DNA of 5,274 bases from Fiminaster sp050874705 (GTDB lineage: Bacteria > Bacillota_I > Bacilli_A > RFN20 > CAG-826), in assembly GCA_050874705.1 (NCBI GenBank), contig JBNMLE010000056.1:1-5274 (forward strand). Reading direction: 5' to 3'. The translations under genes were made by a program, and so were the position numbers. Below are positions 1-5,261 of the stretch, one piece after another. The notes under the pieces were generated by a model that was given only the letters and a program-made list of their open reading frames with translations, ran no database searches and was not told where the DNA came from. Every line of letters begins with the position of its first letter. Within the stretch, counting starts at the first letter, position 1.

Positions 1-69
1 AACTAGGGATATTGATAATTTCTCTTGAAGAATTCTTATTAAATTTGAATAGTATTGACTTATATACAT
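1..69 (-). CDS. Possible N-terminus of a divergent gene, cut by the window edge
   Basis: Reading the minus strand from an ATG at 69-67, 23 codons stay open to the window edge. The peptide begins MYISQYYSNLIRILQEKL. A GAGGG on the minus strand (86-82) lies 12 nt before the ATG, which is long for a Shine-Dalgarno. A minus-strand TATAAT at 125-120 could supply a -10, but no good -35 lies behind it. I do not recognise the product; the LIRILQEK stretch would suit the first helix of a helix-turn-helix protein, but that is a guess. The + strand of the same stretch is open in one frame to a TAA at 69-71 and could instead be the end of an upstream gene. Short AT-rich frames are easily open by chance. 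Confidence 0.25.
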   Translation of the reverse strand, partial: MYISQYYSNLIRILQEKLSISLV

Positions 70-98
70 AAATTTATTTATCCCTCGTTTAAAAAGTA

Positions 99-127
99 TT
101 GCAAATTTGTCTAAAAACTATTATAGT
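99..127 (+). promoter_or_regulatory. Probable sigma-A promoter of the rimP-nusA operon
   Basis: The -35 is TTGCAA (99-104, four of six consensus bases), the spacer is exactly 17 bp, and the -10 is TATAGT (122-127, five of six). Transcription would start near 134, giving a leader of about 72 nt before rimP. It is the best-spaced pair in the 205 bp upstream of the operon. A second -35-like TTGACT at 55-60 has no convincing -10 at the right distance. Confidence 0.65.
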
Positions 128-130
128 TTT
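114..130. repeat. Perfect inverted repeat over the operon -10 element
   Basis: AAAACTAT (114-121) and ATAGTTTT (123-130) are exact reverse complements around one central T. The repeat covers the whole + strand -10 (TATAGT, 122-127) and also creates a perfect TATAAT on the minus strand (125-120). It could be an operator for a dimeric repressor, or simply the symmetry that lets one promoter fire both ways. The composition is AT-rich, so chance is possible, though 8+8 perfect pairs with a 1-nt centre is a strong match. Confidence 0.5.
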
Positions 131-133
131 ATC

Positions 134-205
134 AATCAAGGAAACTTGAGATACTCTGAAAAAGAGTGGCTGTTGGCCACTCTTTGTCTTTAATAGGGGA
201 ATTTT
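134..205 (+). ncRNA. Structured 5' leader of the rimP operon
   Basis: This is the predicted untranslated leader between the transcription start (near 134) and the rimP ATG. It holds three possible structures. The first is a 5-bp hairpin with a GAAA loop, TCAAG (136-140) with CTTGA (145-149), close to the 5' end. The second is a weak 5-bp hairpin, ACTCT (153-157) with AGAGT (163-167). The third is the 10-bp terminator-like hairpin at 161-185. The second and third cannot form together because they share 163-167. The rimP Shine-Dalgarno (AGGGGA, 195-200) lies just after the last hairpin and is not buried in it. The layout suits transcription attenuation. Confidence 0.5.
161..191 (+). terminator. 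Attenuator-like hairpin with an interrupted U-tract upstream of rimP
   Basis: AAAGAGTGGC (161-170) pairs perfectly with GCCACTCTTT (176-185) around a 5-nt TGTTG loop. The 7-bp GC-rich core (164-170/176-182) is preceded by an A run and followed by TTTGTCTTT (183-191), a U-tract broken by G and C. This is the form of a weak intrinsic terminator that should need help from NusA. An inverted repeat ahead of rimP is, from memory, common in Bacillota, and NusA-dependent attenuation of its own operon has been reported in Bacillus subtilis. Attenuation here is inferred, not shown. Confidence 0.6.
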
Positions 206-667
206 ATGAACATTGAAAAACAAATCTTAGAACTTATTGAAAAGCCAATTAATGAACTTGGATATGAGAATGTTTCTGTTTCTTATAAGCGCGAAAATGG
301 AACAAATTATCTCCGTGTCTTAATTGATAAAGATGATGTTATTTCTCTTGATGATATCGTAAGAGTAAATGATTTAATATCACCAATGCTTGATAGTGAA
401 GATTTGATTGATGAGGCATATATTCTTGATGTTTCTACTTATGGAGCAGAAAAAAGCATCGACGTTAATAAGTTAGAAAAATATGTCGGAAAATATGTTC
501 GTGTTCATTTAACAAACCCTTATAAAGGAGAAAACTATCTCGAAGGAAGCCTGGACAGCGTTTCCTCCGATATAGTTTCTTTGACATTTAGAGTAAAAAG
601 CCGTCTTGTTAAGGCGGAGCTTAATCGAAAAGATATCGATAAAGCAAGACTTGCCATCAAATTCTAA
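206..667 (+). CDS. rimP: Ribosome maturation factor RimP
   Basis: RimP binds the free 30S subunit in the cytoplasm and helps its late assembly. At 153 residues the length is normal for the family. The N-terminal alpha/beta domain spans about residues 1-83, with the typical stretch VLIDKDDVISLDDIVRVND (38-56). It ends at LDVSTYGAEKSI (74-85), which corresponds to the family's LEVSSPG.(D/E)RPL signature. The C-terminal SH3-like domain spans about 86-150. The signature is altered: the usual proline of SPG is tyrosine, and the R-P after it is K-S. The ATG has AGGGGA 5 nt upstream. It is the first gene of the operon, follows the structured leader and lies 19 nt before nusA. Position next to nusA and the overall fold pattern make the call secure despite the divergent motif. 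Confidence 0.93.
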   Translation: MNIEKQILELIEKPINELGYENVSVSYKRENGTNYLRVLIDKDDVISLDDIVRVNDLISPMLDSEDLIDEAYILDVSTYGAEKSIDVNKLEKYVGKYVRVHLTNPYKGENYLEGSLDSVSSDIVSLTFRVKSRLVKAELNRKDIDKARLAIKF

Positions 668-686
668 TTAGGAGGAATTATATCAA

Positions 687-2330
687 ATGGATGGAAAAAT
701 ATTTCTAGAAGCTCTCGATGAACTCGAGGCTCAAAAGGGCATTTCTAAAGAATCAATTCTTGATGCTTTAAAAGAAGCTCTTAAAAAAGCATATATTAAA
801 GAAATCGAAGGCGATGATGACGCAGATATTCGCGTTGAAATCACTGATAGCGAAATTAATATGTGCATTGGTAAAACAGTTGTTGATGAAGTAATTGTTG
901 ACTACCAAGAAATTTCACTTGAAGACGCTAAAAAGATTGATAAGAAAATTAAACTTGGCGATACATGTTTAATTCCTGTCAGCGTTGAATCTCTTAGAAG
1001 ATTTACCGCTAACGCAGTTAAATCAATTTTAAAACAAAAATTAGCGGAAGCTGAAAAACGCGCTTTATACGAAACAAACAAAGATAAAATCAACGAAATG
1101 ATTACTGGTGTTGTTGAAAAAAGTGATGACCGTGGTGTTCTTGTTAGCATTGGTCGTACATCAGTTTATTTAACACGCCGTGATTTAATTGGTGATGAAA
1201 AATTTGATGCCGGAGAATCAATCCGCATGTTCGTGGCTAATGTAAGTTCTAACGAAAAAGGACCAATGATTAAAGTTTCTCGTTCTGATCCAGGATTTTT
1301 AAAGAAATTGTTCGAAGAAGAAGTTCATGAAATCTATGATGGAACAGTTATTATCAAAGCCCTTGCTCGTGAAGCTGGAATACGTAGCAAAATTGCTGTC
1401 TATAGCAACGATCCTAATGTCGATTGTGTTGGTGCATGTATCGGTGTTAATGGTATTGCTATTAAGAAAATTGTCGAACAACTCGGTAATAAAGTTAAAG
1501 ACAAAGAAAAAATCGATATCATTCAATATACTCCAAATGAAGCTTTATGTATTGTCGATGCTCTTAGACCTGCAACAGTAACTTATATTCACCTTGATAA
1601 TGAACCAGGCGAAGATGGAAAGAAAAAAGCAATCGCTATTGTTCAAGATGGACAACTTTCTCTTGCTATTGGTAAAAAAGGCGCAAATGCACGTGTTGCA
1701 TGCCGCTTAACTGGATGGTCAATTGATATTCACGAAGAAAAAGAAATGGATAATTTATCTGACATTCCATTTAAGAGTGTTGAACAACTTCGTGAAGAAG
1801 ATAAAGAACGCATCAAAAGAGAAAATTACGAAAGATATCTTGCTCAAATCAAAGCTCAAAATAAGACTGAAGAAGAAGTTAAAGTTGAACCTGTCACTGT
1901 TGGTGGCATTGAAAAGAGCAAACCTCAACAAATTCTTGATGAAGATTTAGCGGATACTCCAAAAGTTGAAGAAAAAGTTGTTGAACCTGTCAAAGAAGAA
2001 AAAGTTGAAGAAAAGGTTGAACCAAAAGTAGTTCAAACAACAACAACTCTTGAAAGCCTTGAAAAAGCTCTTGAAAGCGATAAGAAAGAAACAACTTTCA
2101 AAGCAACTCATAAAACAAGCAAACGTCCTCATAACATTACTGATAAAGAAATGCCACATGAGGAAGTTAAAACTGATGAAAAGAAAGTCGTCCCTCAAAT
2201 GGATATTTATACAAAAGAAGAACTCGAAGATCTTGACAACGAAGACTTCGACGATATGGTCGATTACGATGATGATGAAGATATCGACTATGATGAATAC
2301 GATAAATATTACGACGACGATGAAAAATAG
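687..2330 (+). CDS. nusA: Transcription termination/antitermination factor NusA with a long acidic tail
   Basis: NusA binds RNA polymerase near the RNA exit channel and controls pausing, intrinsic termination and antitermination. Domains in order: polymerase-binding N-terminal domain (about 1-130); S1 domain (about 136-200, with GVVEKSDDRGVLVSIGR at 141-157); KH1 (about 205-280, VGACIGVNGIAIKKI, GxxG loop GVNG at 253-256); KH2 (about 282-350, LAIGKKGANARVACRLTGW, GxxG loop GKKG at 329-332). The conserved core ends near 352. The last 195 or so residues are low-complexity, with KVEEK repeats around 426-446 and an extremely acidic end (23 of residues 511-547 are D or E). B. subtilis NusA, at about 370 residues, lacks such a tail. 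AGGAGG (670-675) lies 11 nt before the ATG, a slightly long but usable spacing. The TAG stop supplies part of the rnpM ribosome-binding site. NusA probably acts on the attenuator ahead of rimP. Confidence 0.97.
   Translation: MDGKIFLEALDELEAQKGISKESILDALKEALKKAYIKEIEGDDDADIRVEITDSEINMCIGKTVVDEVIVDYQEISLEDAKKIDKKIKLGDTCLIPVSVESLRRFTANAVKSILKQKLAEAEKRALYETNKDKINEMITGVVEKSDDRGVLVSIGRTSVYLTRRDLIGDEKFDAGESIRMFVANVSSNEKGPMIKVSRSDPGFLKKLFEEEVHEIYDGTVIIKALAREAGIRSKIAVYSNDPNVDCVGACIGVNGIAIKKIVEQLGNKVKDKEKIDIIQYTPNEALCIVDALRPATVTYIHLDNEPGEDGKKKAIAIVQDGQLSLAIGKKGANARVACRLTGWSIDIHEEKEMDNLSDIPFKSVEQLREEDKERIKRENYERYLAQIKAQNKTEEEVKVEPVTVGGIEKSKPQQILDEDLADTPKVEEKVVEPVKEEKVEEKVEPKVVQTTTTLESLEKALESDKKETTFKATHKTSKRPHNITDKEMPHEEVKTDEKKVVPQMDIYTKEELEDLDNEDFDDMVDYDDDEDIDYDEYDKYYDDDEK
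1962..2024 (+). repeat. Short imperfect tandem repeat in the nusA tail
   Basis: AAAGTTGAAGAAAA occurs at 1962-1975 and again at 2001-2014, a 39-bp (13-codon) period. In protein the units are KVEEKVVEPVKEE (residues 426-438) and KVEEKVEP (439-446); the second lacks one valine. This looks like slippage or duplication in a disordered linker, and the reading frame is kept. Confidence 0.55.
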
Positions 2331-2343
2331 GATTTAAAGCATT

Positions 2344-2598
2344 ATGAAGAAGATTCCTTTAAGAAAATGTATTGTTACAAACAAGATGTTTGAAAAAGAA
2401 CATCTTCTTCGTGTATGCAAAAATTCTAATAACGACATTTTTGTTGATTTAACAAATAAAGCACCTGGAAGAGGTGCATATGTCTTAAAAGATAAAGATG
2501 TTATATTAAAAGCTAAAAAAACAAAAGTTTTTGTAAAAGTATTTCAATGTGAAATATCAGAACAAATATACATTGATCTTTTAAAACAAATAGATTAG
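2344..2598 (+). CDS. rnpM: RNase P modulator RnpM (YlxR family)
   Basis: Small basic RNA-binding protein of 84 residues, close to the family's usual length. It shows the family hallmarks: an N-terminal IPLRKCIVTNKMFEKEHLLRV (the P-x-R-x-C motif followed by the K-x-x-L-x-R-x strand) and GRGAYV in the middle (about residues 42-47). B. subtilis YlxR was recently renamed RnpM because it binds the RNase P RNA and dampens its activity; before that it was linked to control of gene expression. Here that role is inferred by homology. It starts 13 nt after nusA. Its Shine-Dalgarno is weak (AGGA, 2329-2332) and overlaps the nusA TAG stop, so translation is probably coupled to nusA. The ylxQ gene that usually follows is missing. 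Confidence 0.93.
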   Translation: MKKIPLRKCIVTNKMFEKEHLLRVCKNSNNDIFVDLTNKAPGRGAYVLKDKDVILKAKKTKVFVKVFQCEISEQIYIDLLKQID

Positions 2599-2605
2599 AA
2601 AGGAG
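2599..2605 (+). promoter_or_regulatory. infB ribosome-binding site that decides its start
   Basis: AAAGGAG follows directly after the rnpM stop codon. Two in-frame ATGs follow, at 2608 and 2614. The first is only 2 nt from the motif, too close for initiation, while the second is 8 nt away, which is ideal. The start is therefore placed at 2614. Confidence 0.75.
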
Positions 2606-2613
2606 AAATGCTT

Positions 2614-4446
2614 ATGGCAAATAAACAAAAAAATGATTTTAGACGCAGTAACATCCCTTCAAACGCTAATAACAAAAATCAAAATGCAAATAAGGTTAAT
2701 AATGGTGTATTTGTATATAGCCGCAACATGACTGTTGGTGAACTTGCAAAACAACTTAACCTCAACGCAACAGACATCATTAAGTTCTTATTCATGAATA
2801 AGAAAATGGTTACAATTAACCAAACACTTGATGATGAAACAATCGGATTAATATGTCTTCAATTCGGTTATGATTTCAAAAAAGAAAAATTAGTCAGCGA
2901 AGAAAATTTCGAAGAAATGGAAATCGTTGATAAACCAGAAGACCTTAAACCAAGAGCCCCAATTGTTACAATTATGGGCCATGTTGACCATGGAAAAACT
3001 ACACTTATTGACGCGATTAGAAATTCTCGTCTTGTCGATAGTGAAGTCGGTGGTATTTCCCAAGCCATTGGTGCTTATCAAAAAGAAATTGATGGTCAAA
3101 AAATTACATTTATTGATACTCCAGGGCATGAAGCTTTTACAGCGATGAGAAGTCGTGGAGCAGCAATTACAGATATTGTTGTTCTTGTAGTTGCCGCTGA
3201 CGATGGAGTTATGCCTCAAACAGTTGAAGCTATATCTCACGCCAAAGCTGCAAAAGTCCCTATTATCGTGGCTATTAATAAAATGGACAAACCTGGTGCA
3301 AATCCAGAAAGAATTAAAAACGAACTCATGAATTACGACATAATTCCTGAAGAATATGGTGGTAATACAATAGTTTGTGAAATAAGCGCTAAAAAGAACC
3401 AAGGTATTAAAGAACTCCTTGAAGCGATTCTTGTTGTCGCTGAAATGCTTGAACTTAAAGCAAATCCAGATAGATACGCTATAGGAACAGTTATTGAAGC
3501 TAATCTTGATAAAGGTGAAGGTCCTAAAGCAACTCTTCTTGTTCAAAACGGTACTCTTACATTCCAAGACTATGTTGTCGTCGGCACAGCATATGGAAAA
3601 ATCCGTCGTATGACAAACGAATATAAAAAGACAATGAAATCAGCAGGCCCATCAACACCTGTTAGTGTTATTGGTCTTAGCGAAGTTCCAAATGCTGGCG
3701 ATCACTTCATGGCATTTAAAACAGAAAAACAAGCAAAAGATATCGCCTTTAAACGTGCATTAATTAAAAAAGAAAATGAAAATGCTAGCAAAGGTGCAGT
3801 AAGTCTTGATGAACTCTTTGATAAAATCAAAGAAGGAAATATGCAAACAGTTAATATCGTCATTAAAGCTGATACAACTGGTTCTGCTGAAGCTGTTAAA
3901 TCTTCACTTGAAAAATTATCAAATGATCAAGTAAAAATTAATATCATTCATTGCAGCGCTGGTGCTATTAGTGACAGTGATATTATGCTTGCAAGTGCTT
4001 CTGGCGCGATTATTTATGGATTTAATGTTCGTCCAAGCGCAATGATCAGTCAAAAAGCAGAAGCCGAAAAAGTTGAAATTAGACTTCATAGAATCATTTA
4101 TGATTTATTAAATGAAATGAGCGATGCTATGAAAGGTATGCTTAAGAAAGAAAAAGTCGAAAGCGTTACCGGACAAGCAGAAGTTAGATCTCTTATTAAA
4201 ATTAGTAAAATTGGCACAATTGCTGGTTGCTATGTAACAAGTGGTGTTATTAAAGCTAATTCAAAAATGAGACTTATTCGTAATGGCGTTGTTGTTTATG
4301 AAGGAAAAATCAAATCTCTTAAACGCTTCAAAGATGACGCTAAAGAAGTTAAAGAAGGCTTCGAATGCGGAATTAATATTGAAAACTTCAATGATTTAAA
4401 AGAAGCTGACATCATTGAAGGATATGAAATGGTGGAAAAAGATTAA
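2614..4446 (+). CDS. infB: Translation initiation factor IF-2
   Basis: IF2 is the GTPase that brings initiator fMet-tRNA to the 30S subunit and promotes 50S joining. Starting at the ATG at 2614 it has 610 residues. In order: a short basic, Asn/Lys-rich leader (1-35); an IF2_N module (MTVGELAKQLNLNATDIIKF, about 39-58); the G domain with G1 GHVDHGKT (122-129), the G2 region GGISQAIGAY (146-155), G3 DTPGHEAF (168-175), G4 NKMD (222-225) and G5 SAK (258-260); domain II from about 285; domain III, including ADTTGSAEAV (419-428); and the C-terminal fMet-tRNA-binding domain, with the IF2 signature GKIKSLKRF...ECG at 564-586. All catalytic motifs are intact. The protein is shorter than B. subtilis IF2 (about 716 residues) because the N-terminal region is minimal. 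The stop overlaps the rbfA start by one base. Confidence 0.97.
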   Translation: MANKQKNDFRRSNIPSNANNKNQNANKVNNGVFVYSRNMTVGELAKQLNLNATDIIKFLFMNKKMVTINQTLDDETIGLICLQFGYDFKKEKLVSEENFEEMEIVDKPEDLKPRAPIVTIMGHVDHGKTTLIDAIRNSRLVDSEVGGISQAIGAYQKEIDGQKITFIDTPGHEAFTAMRSRGAAITDIVVLVVAADDGVMPQTVEAISHAKAAKVPIIVAINKMDKPGANPERIKNELMNYDIIPEEYGGNTIVCEISAKKNQGIKELLEAILVVAEMLELKANPDRYAIGTVIEANLDKGEGPKATLLVQNGTLTFQDYVVVGTAYGKIRRMTNEYKKTMKSAGPSTPVSVIGLSEVPNAGDHFMAFKTEKQAKDIAFKRALIKKENENASKGAVSLDELFDKIKEGNMQTVNIVIKADTTGSAEAVKSSLEKLSNDQVKINIIHCSAGAISDSDIMLASASGAIIYGFNVRPSAMISQKAEAEKVEIRLHRIIYDLLNEMSDAMKGMLKKEKVESVTGQAEVRSLIKISKIGTIAGCYVTSGVIKANSKMRLIRNGVVVYEGKIKSLKRFKDDAKEVKEGFECGINIENFNDLKEADIIEGYEMVEKD

Positions 4447-4802
4447 TGGCGGACCGCATACAAAGAATTCAAAGCATTATTGGAAAAAATATTTCCGAAA
4501 TAATTCAATTTGAATTAAAAAATAAAAATATCGGTTTTTGTACAGTAAGCGAAGTCGAAGTATCTAAAGACTTCTCGTACGCGAAAGTATATGTAACATT
4601 TCTTGGAACAAAATATCCAAGACAAAATCTTGAAGAGCTCAATAAATGTAAAGGATATGTTCGTTCTTCACTTGCTAGAAAAATCGATATTAGAAAAACT
4701 CCTGAAATAACTTTCTACCTCGATGATTCATTTGAAAAAGCGGAAAGACTTGAAGAAGTGCTTAAACGCGACAAAGAACAAATTGATTCGATGAAGAAAT
4801 AA
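4446..4802 (+). CDS. rbfA: 30S ribosome-binding factor RbfA
   Basis: RbfA is a small KH-like protein that binds the 30S subunit near the 5' end of 16S rRNA and acts in late maturation and cold adaptation. The 118 residues match the family's usual size. Recognisable parts are the first helix with RIQRIQSIIGKNISEII (4-20), the strand VSEVEVSKDFSYAKVYVTF (34-52, matching the family's V-t-x-V-e-v-S-x-D-l-x-x-A-x-V-y-V), KGYVRSSLARKIDIRKTPEI (69-88) and FYLDDSF (90-96). Its ATG shares an A with the infB TAA (TAATG), a stop-restart overlap that implies translational coupling. A GTGG-rich stretch at 4431-4435 is the only Shine-Dalgarno candidate. It is the last gene of the operon; truB, a common next neighbour, is absent. 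Confidence 0.95.
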   Translation: MADRIQRIQSIIGKNISEIIQFELKNKNIGFCTVSEVEVSKDFSYAKVYVTFLGTKYPRQNLEELNKCKGYVRSSLARKIDIRKTPEITFYLDDSFEKAERLEEVLKRDKEQIDSMKK

Positions 4803-4812
4803 TATTCAAACT

Positions 4813-4839
4813 AAGTGATGGCAATGCCATCACTTTTTT
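4813..4839 (+). terminator. Intrinsic terminator of the rimP-rbfA operon
   Basis: AAGTGATGGC (4813-4822) pairs perfectly with GCCATCACTT (4826-4835) around a 3-nt AAT loop, with a run of six T at 4834-4839. It begins 10 nt after the rbfA stop. On the minus strand the same hairpin is followed only by AGTTTG, so it could catch transcripts from the convergent regulator gene but should work less well in that direction. Confidence 0.92.
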
Positions 4840-4884
4840 GATTTTAATGATCAATTTTTATTAATGTGAGATAGTTTTCTGTTT

Positions 4885-5220
4885 TTATTTAGTTTTATTT
4901 TTAAGAAAAGAACAAATTATTGTTTTAATTATTTTCTTTTCTTTTTCAGTGAGTTGCTCATCAATATTTAAGTCTTTAAAATATGCAATTAAGGATGTAT
5001 AGATAGCATCGTTTTTAGAATTATCTTGATAGCCATGTAAATAATCAATCGATACTTTATAAAAATCCGCTAAAAGAAAAAGCGTTTCATAAGACGGGTA
5101 TGTTATTTCATTCTCGTAATTATAGTATGTAGTTCGAGAAACATTTAAAAGTTTTATTAATTTTTCTATTGATATATCGTTATCTTCTCTTAGTTCTTTT
5201 AATTTATTGAAAATATCGCG
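4885..5220 (-). CDS. XRE-family helix-turn-helix regulator lacking a standard start codon
   Basis: The minus-strand frame stays open from 5220 to a TAA at 4887-4885, up to 111 codons. The product is a typical XRE (HTH_3) DNA-binding domain: helix 1 IFNKLKELREDND, helices 2-3 SIEKLIKLLNVSRTTYYNYE (SRTTYYNYE is the recognition helix), then YETLFLLADFYKVSIDYLHG, the classic final two helices. A short lysine-rich, helical C-terminal part follows (about 40 residues, ending FLKNKTK). There is no in-frame ATG, GTG or TTG before or within the conserved domain, and TAG and TAA stand directly upstream (5226-5221). The only near start is ATT (5214-5212), 12 nt after AAAAAGG (5233-5227). A start at 5220 itself would be ideally spaced. 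It may use ATT, have lost its start, or reflect a sequence error. It converges on the operon; its targets are unknown. Confidence 0.72.
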   Translation of the reverse strand, partial: RDIFNKLKELREDNDISIEKLIKLLNVSRTTYYNYENEITYPSYETLFLLADFYKVSIDYLHGYQDNSKNDAIYTSLIAYFKDLNIDEQLTEKEKKIIKTIICSFLKNKTK

Positions 5221-5228
5221 TTACTACC

Positions 5229-5261
5229 TTTTTAATTTGGCTTAATCAAGAGAATTAAAAA
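5229..5261. repeat. Inverted repeat over the regulator's 5' region
   Basis: TTTTTAATT (5229-5237) and AATTAAAAA (5253-5261) are exact reverse complements, 15 nt apart. On the minus strand the outer arm contains TTTAAT (5259-5254), a possible -10 whose -35 would fall outside the window, and the inner arm overlaps the AAAAAGG ribosome-binding site of the XRE gene. It could be an autoregulatory operator or an RNA hairpin hiding the site. The arms are only A and T, so chance is a real alternative. Confidence 0.35.

Noticed and set aside
55..83. Second upstream promoter using TTGACT at 55-60
   Set aside because: At 16-18 bp spacing the candidate -10 sequences are TTTATC, TTATCC and TATCCC, all poor; the 99-127 promoter is much better.
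1962..2024. CRISPR-like or mobile-element repeat
   Set aside because: Two in-frame, imperfect copies inside coding sequence with no spacers; best explained as a protein repeat in a disordered linker.
1947..2337. Open frames on both strands overlapping the nusA tail
   Set aside because: The Lys/Glu-rich, A-biased repeats leave other frames open; products are low-complexity K/I/M/T or F/N/C strings with no ribosome-binding site.
2608..2616. infB start at the first ATG (2608)
   Set aside because: Only 2 nt separate it from AAAGGAG; the ATG at 2614 has the ideal 8-nt spacing and gives the usual MANKQK-type start.
2890..3567. A 225-codon open frame on the minus strand inside infB
   Set aside because: It lies antisense to the conserved GTPase domain, its product is rich in N, F, S and C without domain motifs, and it is explained by infB codon bias.
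4840..4884. Possible extra gene or second terminator between the operon terminator and the XRE gene
   Set aside because: Only AT-rich sequence with a short TGATCA palindrome; no stable hairpin with a T run and no open frame with a start signal.
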